NCBI RefSeq assembly: GCF_002282855.1
Contig: NZ_NRIR01000001.1
Location: 124,001-188,000, forward strand
Direction: 5' to 3'
Source of the DNA: Paraferrimonas sedimenticola
GTDB taxonomy: Bacteria > Pseudomonadota > Gammaproteobacteria > Enterobacterales > Shewanellaceae
DNA: 64,000 nt
Part shown: positions 48,647 through 59,597 of the stretch, in pieces
How positions within the stretch are numbered: position 1 is the first letter of the stretch
Layout of the letters: each line of letters begins with the position of its first letter
Program-made: the position numbers and the translations under genes
Notes under the pieces: generated by a model
Told to the model about the DNA's origin: nothing
Seen by the model: the letters and a program-made list of their open reading frames with translations, nothing else
Database searches by the model: none

Positions 48647-49216
48647 TTATTTCAATCCTAGTGCGCGCTTAACCGGTGCAAAACTGCGACGATGATGCTC
48701 AATAGCACCATGTTCTGCCAAGGCTTGCAAGTGCACCTTGGTGGGGTAACCCTTGTGTTTATCAAAGCCGTACAGCGGAAAGGCTTGATGTAGCTCGACC
48801 ATATCTTGATCGCGAGCCACTTTGGCCAAAATTGAGGCAGCACTGATGCACTCTTCGGCGCCATCACCACCGACGATGGCTTGGGCTGGCATGGGTAAAT
48901 CTGGTACTCGGTTACCGTCAATGAGCACTAACTCAGGCGTGTGGCTCAAGCCAGCTACCGCGCGCTGCATGGCCAGCATGGTGGCGTGTAGAATATTAAG
49001 CTCGTCGATTTCGGCCACGCTAGCGCGACCTAGGCTCCAGCACAAAGCGCGCTCGCAAATTTGCTCGGCCAGCGCGTTGCGCTTTTTCTCAGAGAGTTTT
49101 TTGGAGTCGTTAAGCCCTTCGATAGGACGGCTTGGGTCTAGGATTACGGCAGCGGTAACCACCTCGCCTACTAGCGGGCCACGGCCCACTTCATCTACGC
49201 CTGCGATCAGTTGCAT
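48647..49216 (-). CDS. rnhB: Ribonuclease HII
   Basis: A 189-residue RNase HII. The catalytic Asp-Glu-Asp-Asp set is in [14 protein letters not shown] and [13 protein letters not shown], with [34 protein letters not shown] as the signature. The start is taken at the ATG 49216 (MQLIAGVDE); a longer in-frame version adds seven residues without a better site. It removes single ribonucleotides and RNA primers from DNA. It begins the rnhB-dnaE-accA-tilS group. Repeats separate it from lpxB. Confidence 0.96.
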   Translation of the reverse strand: MQLIAGVDEVGRGPLVGEVVTAAVILDPSRPIEGLNDSKKLSEKKRNALAEQICERALCWSLGRASVAEIDELNILHATMLAMQRAVAGLSHTPELVLIDGNRVPDLPMPAQAIVGGDGAEECISAASILAKVARDQDMVELHQAFPLYGFDKHKGYPTKVHLQALAEHGAIEHHRRSFAPVKRALGLK

Positions 49217-49241
49217 GTTTTTGTCTCTTTTAATCAATATG

Positions 49242-49500
49242 CGTCATTCCCGCGACAAACTCCGTCATTCCCGCGAAAGCGGGAATCTATCTAGGTGCGA
49301 GTTGCCGTGAATGCCTTGCCTTGTCATTCCCGTCATCCTCAGCTTGACAGGGGATTGATTGGGAATCTAGCTAGCTGCGAATTACCGCGAGTCCCTTGCT
49401 TTGTCATTCCCGCGAAAGCGGGAATCTAGCCAACCGCCAGTAGCAACTCGATAGATTCCCAATCGAGTTGGGAATGACGGAGTTGGCTGCCGGAATGACA
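49242..49500. repeat. Cluster of GTCATTCCC palindromic repeats between lpxB and rnhB
   Basis: About 260 bp made of at least four related units. GTCATTCCCGCGAAAGCGGGAATCTA-type hairpins begin near 49264 and 49403, a variant with GTCATCCTCAGC..GGGATT lies at about 49323-49370, and a closing GATTCCCAATCG..GGGAATGAC lies at 49452-49478. The 76-bp segment 49403-49478 has the same two-hairpin layout as 31511-31587. The insertion separates two gene groups that are normally adjacent. Confidence 0.88.
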
Positions 49501-49510
49501 GCTGGAGGCC

Positions 49511-50680
49511 CTAACGCCCAATCAGCCCCAACACAGCCTCAGCCGCTTTCTCAGACGCGTTCAAGCGCATCGATTGATGCAACTCGGTAAACGCCGAGAT
49601 AATGTCGCTATTATCGCGCTTTAGCAAACGCCCAACCTCGCGCACCAAGTTATCGGCAACGCACTCGTCCTGAATCAGCTCAGGCACCAAGTCCAACTCA
49701 GGCGCTAATAAATTCGGCAACGAATAACGGTCAATCTTCATCATAGGTTTAGCAATCGCGTAGGTAATTGGGCTGACTTTGTAGCCTACCACCATAGGTC
49801 GCTTGTGCAGCATACCCTCAAGGGCGGCGGTGCCTGAGGCCAACATAATCACATCCGCCGATGCCATCACTTCGCGGGACTTGCCATCCACCAGATGCAT
49901 TTCTAAATCCGGTGCCACTTCGGCCTTGGTGGCCAAAAACTGTTGTTTACGCGCCTCGTTCACCAAAGGCACCACCAACTGCAGCTCAGGCATCTCAGCC
50001 TTAAGCCGCTTCGCCGCTTCCAAAAAAGGCGCCGCTAATTGCTTAAGCTCGCCGCCACGACTGCCCGGCATTACTGCCAGCGTTTTAGCCTCGACATTCA
50101 AGCCAAGCTCAGCTCTAGCCGCAGCAGCATCGTGTTCCATGGCAATATCGTCCGCTAAAGTGTGGCCGACAAAGGTGCAAGGCACGTCGTGCTTGTCGTA
50201 AAAGGCTTTTTCGAAAGGCAGCAAAGACAACACCAAATTGGTGGCCTTAGCGATTTTGAAGATGCGCTTAGGACGCCAGGCCCACACCGACGGGCTAACG
50301 TACTGCACGGTCGGAATACCAAACTGCTTGAGTTCTGGCTCTACTCGCAAATTGAAATCCGGTGCGTCGATTCCCACAAACAGGTCAACTTTTTCGGCTT
50401 TCAAACGGTCCACTAATTGGCGGCGAACTTTGAGAAGACGAGGTAAGCGCCCCAGCACTTCCACCAGGCCCATCACGGACAATTCTTCCATGTCGAACCA
50501 AGCGTCAAAGCCGCAGGCTTTCATACGCGGGCCACCAATACCAACAAAGCGCGCCGTGGGATGGCGCGCTTGTAGGGCTTTGATAAGGCCTTCACCGAGA
50601 ATATCGCCGGAAACCTCACCGGCCACTAGCCCAATCACTAGTGGCTTTTCGGCGACTGGCGTCGCACTTGTTTGAGTCAT
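49511..50680 (-). CDS. lpxB: Lipid A disaccharide synthase
   Basis: A 389-residue GT-B fold enzyme (family GT19). It starts [22 protein letters not shown]. Conserved segments are [75 protein letters not shown] and [15 protein letters not shown]. It joins UDP-diacylglucosamine and lipid X to the lipid A disaccharide at the inner membrane surface. It follows lpxA by 59 bp in the lpxD-fabZ-lpxA-lpxB set. Confidence 0.97.
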   Translation of the reverse strand: MTQTSATPVAEKPLVIGLVAGEVSGDILGEGLIKALQARHPTARFVGIGGPRMKACGFDAWFDMEELSVMGLVEVLGRLPRLLKVRRQLVDRLKAEKVDLFVGIDAPDFNLRVEPELKQFGIPTVQYVSPSVWAWRPKRIFKIAKATNLVLSLLPFEKAFYDKHDVPCTFVGHTLADDIAMEHDAAAARAELGLNVEAKTLAVMPGSRGGELKQLAAPFLEAAKRLKAEMPELQLVVPLVNEARKQQFLATKAEVAPDLEMHLVDGKSREVMASADVIMLASGTAALEGMLHKRPMVVGYKVSPITYAIAKPMMKIDRYSLPNLLAPELDLVPELIQDECVADNLVREVGRLLKRDNSDIISAFTELHQSMRLNASEKAAEAVLGLIGR

Positions 50681-50739
50681 ACTAGCGCTCTATTTCTTAA
50701 AATATGAGCCGTAAAGAATGGGCCTTAACCAATGACACC

Positions 50740-51510
50740 CTAGCGAATAACACCGCGGCTCGAGTTGGCCAAGAAGTCGCTAAAGACTTTCACTTCGTCA
50801 AATTGAGCAGCGTCTTCGGCCATGGCTTCAATCGCCTCGTCCTTGCCAAGGTTGGCACGGAAGGTTGAGCGATAACTGCGCTTAATTGCACTAATGGCTT
50901 CTTTGCTAAAGCCGCGACGCTTAAGACCCTCGGAGTTAATTCCACGAGGTACAGCACTTTGACCAGCAGCCATCACGTACGGAGGTACGTCTTGCAGCAC
51001 CAGCGAATAGCCCGCAGTAAAGGCGTGCGCGCCAATGTGCACAAACTGGTGCACACCGGTCATGCCACCCAAAATCGCCCAGTCGCCCACGTGACAGTGA
51101 CCAGCGATAGAGGCGCCATTGGCCATAATCACGTTGTCACCCACCATGCAATCGTGGGCAATGTGCACCTGTGCCATCAGCAAGCAGTTACTGCCGATTT
51201 GGGTCAAGCTGTTGTCCTGAATGGTGCCGCGGTGAATGGTCACATGCTCGCGAACCACATTGTTGTCACCCATGACCAAGCGGGTTGGCTCACCGTCGTA
51301 TTTCTTGTCTTGGCAGTCCTCGCCAATCGAAGCAAACTGATAGAAGTGGTTGTTTTTGCCGATTACCGACGGTCCTTTAACCACAACGCTTGGCTCCAGC
51401 ACACAGCCGTCGCCCAGTTCCACATCCGCACCCACGTAGCAAAACGGACCTATGGTCACGTCTTTGCCAATTTTGGCGCTCGGATGAATATACGCTTGTT
51501 CACTGATCAC
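50740..51510 (-). CDS. lpxA: UDP-N-acetylglucosamine O-acyltransferase
   Basis: A 256-residue left-handed beta-helix enzyme with hexapeptide repeats from about 10 to 185 and a C-terminal helical domain. EHVTIHRGT contains the catalytic His of the family, and AHDCMVGDNVIMANGASIAGHCHVGD is typical. It puts a 3-hydroxyacyl chain on UDP-GlcNAc, the first step of lipid A synthesis. The start is GTG, which overlaps the fabZ stop (TAGTG), so translation is coupled. Confidence 0.97.
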   Translation of the reverse strand: MISEQAYIHPSAKIGKDVTIGPFCYVGADVELGDGCVLEPSVVVKGPSVIGKNNHFYQFASIGEDCQDKKYDGEPTRLVMGDNNVVREHVTIHRGTIQDNSLTQIGSNCLLMAQVHIAHDCMVGDNVIMANGASIAGHCHVGDWAILGGMTGVHQFVHIGAHAFTAGYSLVLQDVPPYVMAAGQSAVPRGINSEGLKRRGFSKEAISAIKRSYRSTFRANLGKDEAIEAMAEDAAQFDEVKVFSDFLANSSRGVIR

Positions 51511-51965
51511 TAGTTAATCTCGCGTCGGGCACACATCAACTCGGCAGAACATACCAGTTCGCCATCGACTTTAGCTTCACCGTAGAACACGCCAATACCA
51601 CGGCGCTCTTTCAACAGTTTCACTTCAAAGATGATTTGGTCACCTGGCTCAACCACACGCTTAAAGCGCGCTTTGTCGATACCAGCAAAGTAGTACAGCA
51701 CTTCTGAAGGCGGCTTACCCATGGTTTTGAACGCCAGAATACCAGTGGCCTGCGCCATGGCTTCTAGAATCAAGACACCTGGCATTACCGGCTTAACCGG
51801 GAAATGCCCTTGGAAGAAAGGTTCGTTAAAGGTAACGTTTTTCAGTGCGGTCAGAGTGTCGCCAATTTTGTAATCCAACACTCGGTCAATCAGTAGAAAC
51901 GGATAGCGGTGCGGCAGGTATTCCAACACCTGGTTAATATCCATTACTTTATTCTCTTCAGACAC
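51510..51965 (-). CDS. fabZ: 3-hydroxyacyl-ACP dehydratase FabZ
   Basis: A 151-residue hot-dog fold enzyme. Active-site regions are [16 protein letters not shown] (catalytic His) and [33 protein letters not shown] (catalytic Glu). It dehydrates 3-hydroxyacyl-ACP in fatty acid elongation and competes with LpxA/LpxD for their substrate. The start is taken at GTG (51965), with AGGA upstream; an ATG seven codons later (MDINQ) is a fair alternative. It overlaps lpxA by one base. Confidence 0.96.
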   Translation of the reverse strand: MSEENKVMDINQVLEYLPHRYPFLLIDRVLDYKIGDTLTALKNVTFNEPFFQGHFPVKPVMPGVLILEAMAQATGILAFKTMGKPPSEVLYYFAGIDKARFKRVVEPGDQIIFEVKLLKERRGIGVFYGEAKVDGELVCSAELMCARREIN

Positions 51966-51978
51966 GTTTCTATCCTGC

Positions 51979-53016
51979 TTAGTCGTTTTCGTCTTCGCGG
52001 CGCTTTTCCGCTTTTTCTAGCTGCTTCACACGACTGAACAAGCCGTCGAGTTGACGGAAGCGAGCGGCGTTCTTACGCCAGTCTTTGTTGGTCATGTGCG
52101 GAGTACCTGCTGAGTAAACTCCTGGCTCTTTAATCGAGCTCATCACCATGGTGCGGCCGGTTAAATGCACCCCATCGCAGATTTCCATGTGACCGTTAAT
52201 GGCCACCATGCCGCCGATGATGCAATGCTTGCCTATGGTGACACTGCCGGCAAGCGTAGTGCAGCCAGCAATGGCGGTGTGCTCACCAATGATATCGTTG
52301 TGTGCAATTTGCACCTGATTATCAATGATCACGCCGTCCTTAATGATAGTATGGTCGATCGCACCTCGGTCTACTGTGGTGCTCGCCCCAATTTCCACAT
52401 CGTTACCTATGCGCACCCCACCTGTTTGCGGGATTTTTATCCAATGGCCGCGCTCGTTGGCGTAACCAAAGCCATCGGCGCCCAAAATAGTGCCCGAGTG
52501 GATAATGCAGCGCTCACCTAAGTGAACATTGTGATAAATGGTAACGTTGGCCCACAGACGCGTGTCCGCACCGATTTGGCAGTCTTGGCCAATCACAGTG
52601 CCTGCGCCAATTTGAACCCGATCGCCCAAGGTCACATTAGCACCGATAACCACGTTTGGCCCCAGTGCCACGCCTTCACCGAGCTTGGCACTTGGGTCAA
52701 CCACAGCGCTTGGATGAATATCGGTAGCTGCAGCCGGAGTCGTATCGAGCAGCTGTGCGACGCGAGCGAATGCCACGTAAGGGTCTTTTAGGATGATGGC
52801 ATTGCCGTTGAAATCTTCGGCATCACCAGGGCTTAATAACACAGCTGCAGCCTTAGTAGACTGCAGTTGTGCTTGGTATTTGCGGTTTGCCAGAAAGGCA
52901 ATTTGGCCCGCTTGGCCTTGCTCTAGGGTGGCGACTGAGTGGATGGCCACTTGGCCATCCCCTTTAAGCTCACCACCCAGCTGTTCGCAAAGCTGGGCAA
53001 GAGTATAGCTTTTCAA
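51979..53016 (-). CDS. lpxD: UDP-3-O-(3-hydroxyacyl)glucosamine N-acyltransferase
   Basis: A 345-residue enzyme. The N-terminal uridine-binding domain (about 1-100) has [25 protein letters not shown]. The beta-helix of hexapeptide repeats (about 105-300) includes [29 protein letters not shown] with the catalytic His, and a C-terminal helix of charged residues follows. It adds the second acyl chain in lipid A synthesis. The start is TTG at 53016, abutting the skp stop (TAATTG). No better start lies inside the conserved N-terminus. Confidence 0.96.
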   Translation of the reverse strand: MKSYTLAQLCEQLGGELKGDGQVAIHSVATLEQGQAGQIAFLANRKYQAQLQSTKAAAVLLSPGDAEDFNGNAIILKDPYVAFARVAQLLDTTPAAATDIHPSAVVDPSAKLGEGVALGPNVVIGANVTLGDRVQIGAGTVIGQDCQIGADTRLWANVTIYHNVHLGERCIIHSGTILGADGFGYANERGHWIKIPQTGGVRIGNDVEIGASTTVDRGAIDHTIIKDGVIIDNQVQIAHNDIIGEHTAIAGCTTLAGSVTIGKHCIIGGMVAINGHMEICDGVHLTGRTMVMSSIKEPGVYSAGTPHMTNKDWRKNAARFRQLDGLFSRVKQLEKAEKRREDEND

Positions 53017-53526
53017 TTACTTACCTTTGCTTAGCGCTTCAACCACTTTGTCAGAGATGTCGGTCTTTTCGCTAGCGAAAACTACCGCGCCACGCTGAAT
53101 AATCAGGTCGTATTGCTCTTTCTCTGCCAGAGCGTTGATCGCTTGTTGAACTTGCATCAGAAGCTTGTTTTGCTCTTCACCTTGGCGACGACGCAAATCT
53201 TCGTCAAGCGCTTTGCCTTTTAGCTGCAAGTCGGCTTGTGCACCTTCGATTTGACGGGCTAGGTCAGTTTTTTGCTTGTCGTTCATCAAGGCTGCGTCGC
53301 GTTGCTGCTTTTCCATGTCAGCGCGCAAGTCGTCTTGCATTTTTTGAACTTCGGCAATGCGGTCACCAAACTCAGCGTTGATGGCTTGCGCTACGGTTTC
53401 GCGTTGCGGCAATTGCTCAAAGACTTTCTGCATATCAACAACAACGATCTTGTCCGCTGCATTGGCTGCGAAAGGTACTGCAAGCATGCTTAGAATAAGC
53501 AACGCACTATTAACCACTTTTTTCAA
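53017..53526 (-). CDS. skp: Periplasmic chaperone Skp (OmpH)
   Basis: A 169-residue protein with a signal peptide ending AANA-AD. The rest is long charged helices (ERQ/K-rich, about 40-120), forming the tentacles of the trimeric Skp chaperone, with flanking beta segments KIVVVDMQKVFEQLPQRE and YDLIIQRGAVVFASEKTDISDKVVEAL. It carries unfolded outer-membrane proteins to BamA. The start is TTG with GGAGAGAG upstream. It lies between bamA and lpxD, the standard gene order. Confidence 0.95.
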   Translation of the reverse strand: MKKVVNSALLILSMLAVPFAANAADKIVVVDMQKVFEQLPQRETVAQAINAEFGDRIAEVQKMQDDLRADMEKQQRDAALMNDKQKTDLARQIEGAQADLQLKGKALDEDLRRRQGEEQNKLLMQVQQAINALAEKEQYDLIIQRGAVVFASEKTDISDKVVEALSKGK

Positions 53527-53590
53527 AACTCTCTCCTTTTAAAACTAAAGCTTTTTAATCGTATAGCGCCGAATGGCTAGTCTATCCGAT

Positions 53591-56074
53591 TTAGAATGTT
53601 TGACCAATATTAAACGAGAACACCTCGGTACGGTCGTTCTCTTGTGTCTTGATTGGTCGCGCCAAACTGAACACCATTGGGCCCATTGGCGAAATCCACT
53701 GAACACTCAAACCCACCGACGCACGGTAGCGATTGGGATCCGAGTAATCCTGAATCTTGGCAAACTGATCCGCTGGCAAGTAGCGATACCCGTTGTAGTC
53801 AAACTCGGTATCCCACACGTTACCCACGTCCATAAAGATACTGGTACGCACACTGTTGCGGTACGACTCGTCTAGGAATGGCGTAGGAACAATCAGCTCG
53901 GCTGTGGCCAAACCGATGGCGTTACCACCGACCGAGTTACCACTGGTCACGTTCACTGTATCCTCTGGACCCGGCAAGCTACAACCGTCGCCGCTTGGAT
54001 CTGGCGAACATGGCTCGCCACCGCGGAATACGTAGAAGGAACGCGGACCTACTGTGTTACTTCTAAAGCCACGCAGCGCTGTACTACCACCGGCATAGAA
54101 GTTCTCCCAGAACGGTAGGATCTGGTCGTTCTGACCAAACTTACCATAACCGTTACCGTAACCTAAACGACCCTTGGCCATAAACACCCAGCGGTGCTCG
54201 CGGTCAATTGGGAAGTAGTGACGAGTTTCAAAGTTCACCTTGAAGTACTGTAGGTTCGAACCCGGTACCGTGGCCTTACCATACAACTGCTGGCTTGAGC
54301 CTGCGGTTGGGAAGGTGCCTCGGTTTAAGGTCGAACGATACCACGACGCATTGACTTCGAAGTTGTCGAAGCTCAAGTCCCCTTGCGGGTTATTGGGGTC
54401 GCGGTAAATGTTGTAGAAACGCAACGCCTGCTCGTACGCAGAAATTTCAGAAATAGTGTTGTGGCGGTACGCCAAACCAAAGTTCAAACGGTTAAATTCG
54501 TTGAGCGGGAAACCCATGTCCACGCCGACACCGTAAGAGCGGTTTTTATACTTTTCCAAGTTCGCTTTACCAGCATCGTATTCTTGCCAGTAAATGCTAC
54601 CACCTGCGCTGATGCCGTCTTTGGTGAAATAAGGGTCTGAGTAGTTCAGGTTGACGTTTTTCGAGTAGCGGTTGGTGTTGAGGTTAATCCCCACCTGATT
54701 ACCAGTACCCATGAAGTTGTTCTGCTGAACACCGAACTGCAAGCTTAGGCCTGATTCGGTACCGTAACCCACACCACCGTTAAACGAGCCAGAAGGCTGC
54801 TCTTTCACCGCAACGTTCACGTCCACCAGATCGTCGGTGCCCGGTACCTGCACGGTATCGGCTTCAACGGTTTCAAAGAAGCCCAAACGGTTGAGACGGT
54901 CTTTCGAAAGTTCCACTTGGCGGTTGTTAAGCCAAGCCCCTTCCATTTGACGCAATTCGCGACGCATCACTTCGTCTTTGGTGGTTTGGTTACCGGTGAA
55001 GTTGATGGTGCGCACGTAAACCCGCTTACCAGGGTTTACATTGATGTTCAGAGTGACTTCTTTGGTTTCATCGTCAATCTCTGGGTAAGTCGTTACCTCA
55101 GGATAGGCGTAGCCAAAGCGGCCCAAGTACTTGGAGAACAGCTCTTCGGTGTAGGTCACCTCAGCCGCGTTGTACTGGCTGCCGTCTTGAATCGGCACCA
55201 GCAGTTTCATAATGTCTTCACGACCTAGCAAATCACCGGTTAGGTTGGTTTCCTTGACCGTGTACTGCTCGCCTTCGTTGACGTTTACCGTCACGTACAG
55301 GCCTTTGCGGTCTGGAGTCATGGCTACCTGGGTCGACTCAATCGCAAAGCGAATGTAACCCCGGTCTTGATAGTAAGAGGTGATGGTTTCAAGGTCCGCC
55401 TGAAGCTTTTGCTTCTGGTAGCGACGCTCGCCGAACAAGTCCCACCAAGCGACGTAGTCGGTCAGCTCAAGTTGAGCCACCAAGTCGCCATCGGAGAAAG
55501 CCTGGTTACCCACAATGTTGATCTGCTGAATCTCAGCGGCTTCACCTTCGGTGAACTGGAATTTCAACTCCACTCGGTTACGCGGCAGGTTAACAATTTG
55601 CGCTTCTACCTTGGCGCCGTATTTACCCACGCCGTAGTAAAAGTCTTGCAGACCTTTCTCGATGCCAGACAGCATAGTGCGGTCAAGGGCTTCGCCCACC
55701 TGCACGCCCGAGTCGTCCAGACTCTCTTGCAGCTGCTCATCTTTGATGTCTTTGTTGCCGTCGAAACTGATTTCGGCAATGGTTGGACGCTCGCGCACCC
55801 AAACTTGAAGAATGCCGTCGTTTTCTTCGATTTCAATGTTCTCGAAGTTGGCCGACGCATAAAGGGCTTTAACAGCGGCCGCCAGTCGTGCTTGATCGAC
55901 AGTGTCGCCTACTTTGATTGGCAGGTTGAGAAGTGCTGCCCCCAAAGCCACCCGTTGTAAGCCATCAATTTGTATATCTTTGACTTCAAAAGGCTGAAAA
56001 GACTCTGCTTGAACCGTTTTGGCACTACCCATGCCCAGCAGCAACATAGCCGCCATGATTTTGTTCAGTCGCAT
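53591..56074 (-). CDS. bamA: Outer-membrane protein assembly factor BamA
   Basis: An 827-residue Omp85 protein. The signal peptide ends near TVQA-ES. Five POTRA domains (about 25-420) begin [29 protein letters not shown]. The barrel has the conserved loop-6 motif ([13 protein letters not shown]) and ends in Phe (SFNIGQTF). A cysteine pair in the loop (SPDPSGDG-flanked) matches the usual surface disulfide region. It inserts barrel proteins into the outer membrane and is essential. It lies between rseP and skp, as usual. Confidence 0.98.
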   Translation of the reverse strand: MRLNKIMAAMLLLGMGSAKTVQAESFQPFEVKDIQIDGLQRVALGAALLNLPIKVGDTVDQARLAAAVKALYASANFENIEIEENDGILQVWVRERPTIAEISFDGNKDIKDEQLQESLDDSGVQVGEALDRTMLSGIEKGLQDFYYGVGKYGAKVEAQIVNLPRNRVELKFQFTEGEAAEIQQINIVGNQAFSDGDLVAQLELTDYVAWWDLFGERRYQKQKLQADLETITSYYQDRGYIRFAIESTQVAMTPDRKGLYVTVNVNEGEQYTVKETNLTGDLLGREDIMKLLVPIQDGSQYNAAEVTYTEELFSKYLGRFGYAYPEVTTYPEIDDETKEVTLNINVNPGKRVYVRTINFTGNQTTKDEVMRRELRQMEGAWLNNRQVELSKDRLNRLGFFETVEADTVQVPGTDDLVDVNVAVKEQPSGSFNGGVGYGTESGLSLQFGVQQNNFMGTGNQVGINLNTNRYSKNVNLNYSDPYFTKDGISAGGSIYWQEYDAGKANLEKYKNRSYGVGVDMGFPLNEFNRLNFGLAYRHNTISEISAYEQALRFYNIYRDPNNPQGDLSFDNFEVNASWYRSTLNRGTFPTAGSSQQLYGKATVPGSNLQYFKVNFETRHYFPIDREHRWVFMAKGRLGYGNGYGKFGQNDQILPFWENFYAGGSTALRGFRSNTVGPRSFYVFRGGEPCSPDPSGDGCSLPGPEDTVNVTSGNSVGGNAIGLATAELIVPTPFLDESYRNSVRTSIFMDVGNVWDTEFDYNGYRYLPADQFAKIQDYSDPNRYRASVGLSVQWISPMGPMVFSLARPIKTQENDRTEVFSFNIGQTF

Positions 56075-56110
56075 AGAAAACTTCTAAGTATTGTTGTTCT
56101 AATAGCCGTC

Positions 56111-57466
56111 TTAAAGACGAGCGATATCATTAAAAATGGCAAAACCCATCACCAATAACAGTGTGGCCGCGCCAATGCGAAAACCAATTTCCTGTACTTG
56201 TTCCGGTACCGGTTTACCAGTCACCATTTCAATCAGGTTATACAGTAAGTGCCCGCCGTCTAGAACAGGCAAAGGTAACAAATTTATGATGCCAAGGTTA
56301 ACACTAATCAGTGCCAAAAATCCGAGAAAATACACTAATCCATAGCCCGCGCTGTTACCAGCGCCTTGAGCGATGCTAATCGGACCGCTCAAATTGTTCA
56401 GGCCAATATCACCTGTGACCAGTTTCCCCAGCATACTGAAGGTCAAACCTATCATTTGCCCAGTCTTATCTAATGCCGCACCAATTGCCTCTAGCGGGCC
56501 GTATTGCAGCACAATTTGCATGGATTCAGGCCAAGATTCAGCCACCGGTGACAAGCCAATTCGGCCGGTCACTTTGCCTTGACGATCGGTCACGGTTTCA
56601 GGCATCACGCTCACATCGAGCTTCTGCCCTGCACGCTCGATCTGCAGCGCCAGCGGTATGCCCGCACTGCGCTGTACGATTTCAACAAAGCTTTCCCACG
56701 ACTCAATGGCATCGCCATTGACGCTAAGCAGCACATCGCCTTGCTGCAATCCAGCATTAGCCGCAGCACCACCGTCCATCACCACTGCCACTTCGGTGCT
56801 CACGGTTGGGGTGTATGGGGTTAGGCCTAAGCTGCGAATTGGCGACTCGGTTTCCGGGTCGAATTTCCAATTGCGGCTATCTAAGGTGTATTGGTTGCTG
56901 GCACCGCCTTGTAGCGGCTGCACGGTAAACTGAATTTGAGGCGCGCCAATATGACCAATGATCGCCATTTGCGCTTCTTCCCAGTTGCGCACTTCGCGCC
57001 CGCCAACGGCGGTAATTTGTTGCGGCTGGTCCACTTGGATCACAGCGGCTGGAGTGTTGTCTTGTACACCGGCAATCACCGGTTTAATCGAAGGTAGGCC
57101 CATGACCAGCATCAAGTAGTAAGCCACTACAGCGAAGACGAAGTTGGCCAGCGGACCTGCGGCGACAATCGCGCTGCGCGCCCATACCGACTTGCGGTTA
57201 AAGGCTTGGTCTTTGAGTTCTTCAGGAACCTCTTCGACGCGCTCGTCGAGCATTTTGACATAGCCACCCAGTGGAATGGCGGCAATCACGTACTCGCAGC
57301 CGTCATCGCCTACTTTGCGCCACAGCGTCTTACCAAAACCAATCGAAAAACGCTCGACTTTAACGCCACAGCGACGGGCCACCCAAAAGTGGCCGTACTC
57401 GTGAATCGCTATCAAAATTCCCAGTGCAACAATAAAGGCACCTAGGTTCCACAAAATCGCTAGCAT
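56111..57466 (-). CDS. rseP: Site-2 intramembrane metalloprotease RseP
   Basis: A 451-residue inner-membrane protease. The zinc motif HEYGH is in the first membrane segment (LIAIHEYGHFWVARRCGVKVERFSIGFGK). Two PDZ domains lie at about 125-300, and NLLPLPVLDGGHLLYNLIEMV gives the second catalytic Asp (LDG). It cleaves the anti-sigma factor RseA and so activates the sigma-E envelope stress response. Its ATG overlaps the dxr stop (TAATG), with GAGGAG upstream. Confidence 0.97.
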   Translation of the reverse strand: MLAILWNLGAFIVALGILIAIHEYGHFWVARRCGVKVERFSIGFGKTLWRKVGDDGCEYVIAAIPLGGYVKMLDERVEEVPEELKDQAFNRKSVWARSAIVAAGPLANFVFAVVAYYLMLVMGLPSIKPVIAGVQDNTPAAVIQVDQPQQITAVGGREVRNWEEAQMAIIGHIGAPQIQFTVQPLQGGASNQYTLDSRNWKFDPETESPIRSLGLTPYTPTVSTEVAVVMDGGAAANAGLQQGDVLLSVNGDAIESWESFVEIVQRSAGIPLALQIERAGQKLDVSVMPETVTDRQGKVTGRIGLSPVAESWPESMQIVLQYGPLEAIGAALDKTGQMIGLTFSMLGKLVTGDIGLNNLSGPISIAQGAGNSAGYGLVYFLGFLALISVNLGIINLLPLPVLDGGHLLYNLIEMVTGKPVPEQVQEIGFRIGAATLLLVMGFAIFNDIARL

Positions 57467-58665
57467 TAAGCTCCTCGCTTGCTAATCAGGCCGCTCGCCA
57501 CTTCGCGGGCTTGCGCGTCCCAAGCCATAATGGCCTCAATACTGTTCAACTCAGGCAAGGCCATCGAGTCCAGCGTCGCAGCATTAACTGCGGCGATATC
57601 AGTAAAGCCGATGCGTTCGTCTAAGAAAGCTGCAACCGCTACTTCGTTGGCCGCATTGAGTGCGGTGGTAGCCGCCTGGCCGGTGTGGCAGGCGTCAATC
57701 GCCAACTTAAGCCCTGGATATCGAGCAAAGTCAGGTTCTACAAAACTTAACTGTCCGACTGAGAAAAAGTCCAAAGGTTCAACACCGGCGTCAATTCGTT
57801 GCGGATAGGCCATACAATGCGCAATCGGTGTACGCATGTCCGGACGCCCCATTTGCGCTAGGGTCGAGCCATCTTTGAACTGCACCATGGAGTGAATCAC
57901 GCTTTGCGGATGAATCACCACTTGCAGCTGTTCTGGCGTCGCGTTAAACAGCCACTTGGCCTCAATGTATTCCAGCCCCTTATTCATCATAGTGGCGGAA
58001 TCGACGGAGATCTTGCGCCCCATGGACCAGTTCGGGTGTTTACAGGCTTGGGCCGGGGTCTTGTGGGCCAACTCACTCAAGTCCGTGGTCAAGAAAGGAC
58101 CGCCAGAGCCTGTCAGAAGAATGCGCTCAATGCCGTGCTCGGCCAAATCACTTGCGCCCATCGAGCGCTGTACCGCTTCTGGCATGCACTGGTAAATCGC
58201 GTTGTGCTCAGAGTCGACCGGCAGAATTTGCGCGCCGGATGCGTGAGCCGCTTCGATGAACAGCTTGCCGGACATCACCAAGGATTCTTTGTTGGCCAGT
58301 AGTACGGTTTTACCCGCGTTCACCGCCGCCAAAGTCGATGGCAAGCCCGCCGCACCCACAATCGCTGCCATCACCATATCCACCTGATCGCTGGCGAGCA
58401 GCTGATGTACCAAGTCATCACTGTCTAACAACTGGGTCTTTCCCTGCCCTAGCTCTGGCAAGCGTTGGCCCAACTGTGCTGCGGCACTTGGCTCAACCAT
58501 GGCAACAAAGCTCGGGTTAAACTCGGCCACTAGCTCTGCCATTTTGTCGACGTTCTGGTGAGCTAACAGGAGGCGCAATTGATAGGCATGAGGATTGCGA
58601 CGCACCACATCGAGTGTGCTGCTACCGATGGAGCCAGTGGCTCCGAGTACGGCAAGTTGTTGCAT
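57466..58665 (-). CDS. dxr: 1-deoxy-D-xylulose 5-phosphate reductoisomerase
   Basis: A 399-residue DXR. NADPH loop: [18 protein letters not shown]. Metal and substrate site: [13 protein letters not shown] with LLTGSGGPF and [23 protein letters not shown]. It is the committed step of the MEP isoprenoid pathway. The start is taken as ATG at 58665 because it gives the standard N-terminus; longer in-frame starts up to 58722 overlap cdsA and add about 19 nonconserved residues. It overlaps rseP by one base. Confidence 0.96.
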   Translation of the reverse strand: MQQLAVLGATGSIGSSTLDVVRRNPHAYQLRLLLAHQNVDKMAELVAEFNPSFVAMVEPSAAAQLGQRLPELGQGKTQLLDSDDLVHQLLASDQVDMVMAAIVGAAGLPSTLAAVNAGKTVLLANKESLVMSGKLFIEAAHASGAQILPVDSEHNAIYQCMPEAVQRSMGASDLAEHGIERILLTGSGGPFLTTDLSELAHKTPAQACKHPNWSMGRKISVDSATMMNKGLEYIEAKWLFNATPEQLQVVIHPQSVIHSMVQFKDGSTLAQMGRPDMRTPIAHCMAYPQRIDAGVEPLDFFSVGQLSFVEPDFARYPGLKLAIDACHTGQAATTALNAANEVAVAAFLDERIGFTDIAAVNAATLDSMALPELNSIEAIMAWDAQAREVASGLISKRGA

Positions 58666-58712
58666 GGTTTTTTCCGTGGGATGCGCGTCCATTGCGGGAA
58701 ATATCACCTGGC

Positions 58713-59570
58713 CTAGGTCCAAAGCAACAGGTACATCAAAATAAACACAGGCAGCGCCGCGGTCAGACTGTCAATGCGGTCTAACACGCCACCGTGGCCG
58801 GGTAAAATGCTACCCGAGTCTTTAATATTAGCGTTTCGTTTGAACATTGACTCGCTGAGATCACCCAGCGCAGACGCCACCGCGGTCACGACAGCAATAA
58901 TCACCATAGGGATCCACTCGGATTGCGGCACAAAGCTGTGATAGATGGTGACTGGGATCATAGTGGTCACTAGACCGCCCAAAAAGCCCTCAAAGGTTTT
59001 GCCTGGGCTCACTTTGGGCATCAGCTTTATCTTGCCCCATTTGCGCCCAACGAAGTAAGCGCCAGTGTCCGCCGCCCATACAATCAGCATCACAGCCAAC
59101 AACAACCAAGCGCCAAAGTACTCGCTTTGATTGGATACCATGGACTTAAGCACACACAGTGACACAAAAGCTGGCAGTAGCGTCAGTTGGCCAAAAATCG
59201 ACATCCACATCGGGCTGTTGCGCCAAATTTTGGCACCGTTGGGGTACATGGCTACCATTAGCGAGGCCGCCAGCCACCAGCCCACACCCACTAAAATAAT
59301 CGCCAATAAGATGGGATTCAGGCGCCCGAGGTACCAGTACTCGGAGACGGGCACCAAGAAGATCACCGCCAGCATCAGAATGCCGATGGTCAGAGCAAAA
59401 GTCAGACGGGTCGCGTTGCAATTTGGGCTGATGATGTTGCCCCACTCGCGTCCCGCAAGAATAAAGATCGCAAAAAAGCCCCAAACCAGGGCCTCAGTCG
59501 GCACAAAAAAGATGGCCGCTAATACTAATGGCAGCAGGACCGCCGCCGTTACAACGCGTTGTTTTAGCAA
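58713..59570 (-). CDS. cdsA: Phosphatidate cytidylyltransferase
   Basis: A 285-residue inner-membrane enzyme with about eight hydrophobic segments. The C-terminal signature is [47 protein letters not shown], and [25 protein letters not shown] lies before it. It makes CDP-diacylglycerol for phospholipids. The start is TTG ([22 protein letters not shown]). It sits between uppS and dxr. Confidence 0.95.
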   Translation of the reverse strand: MLKQRVVTAAVLLPLVLAAIFFVPTEALVWGFFAIFILAGREWGNIISPNCNATRLTFALTIGILMLAVIFLVPVSEYWYLGRLNPILLAIILVGVGWWLAASLMVAMYPNGAKIWRNSPMWMSIFGQLTLLPAFVSLCVLKSMVSNQSEYFGAWLLLAVMLIVWAADTGAYFVGRKWGKIKLMPKVSPGKTFEGFLGGLVTTMIPVTIYHSFVPQSEWIPMVIIAVVTAVASALGDLSESMFKRNANIKDSGSILPGHGGVLDRIDSLTAALPVFILMYLLLWT

Positions 59571-59597
59571 AATAAACCTCTAATACGCGAAACCAGC

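Noticed and set aside
49242-49500. CRISPR array
   Set aside because: The units are palindromic, differ in length, and spacers are irregular; no cas gene is present.
55367-55960. 197-codon plus-strand frame inside bamA
   Set aside because: It is antisense to the POTRA region of bamA, which is strongly conserved.
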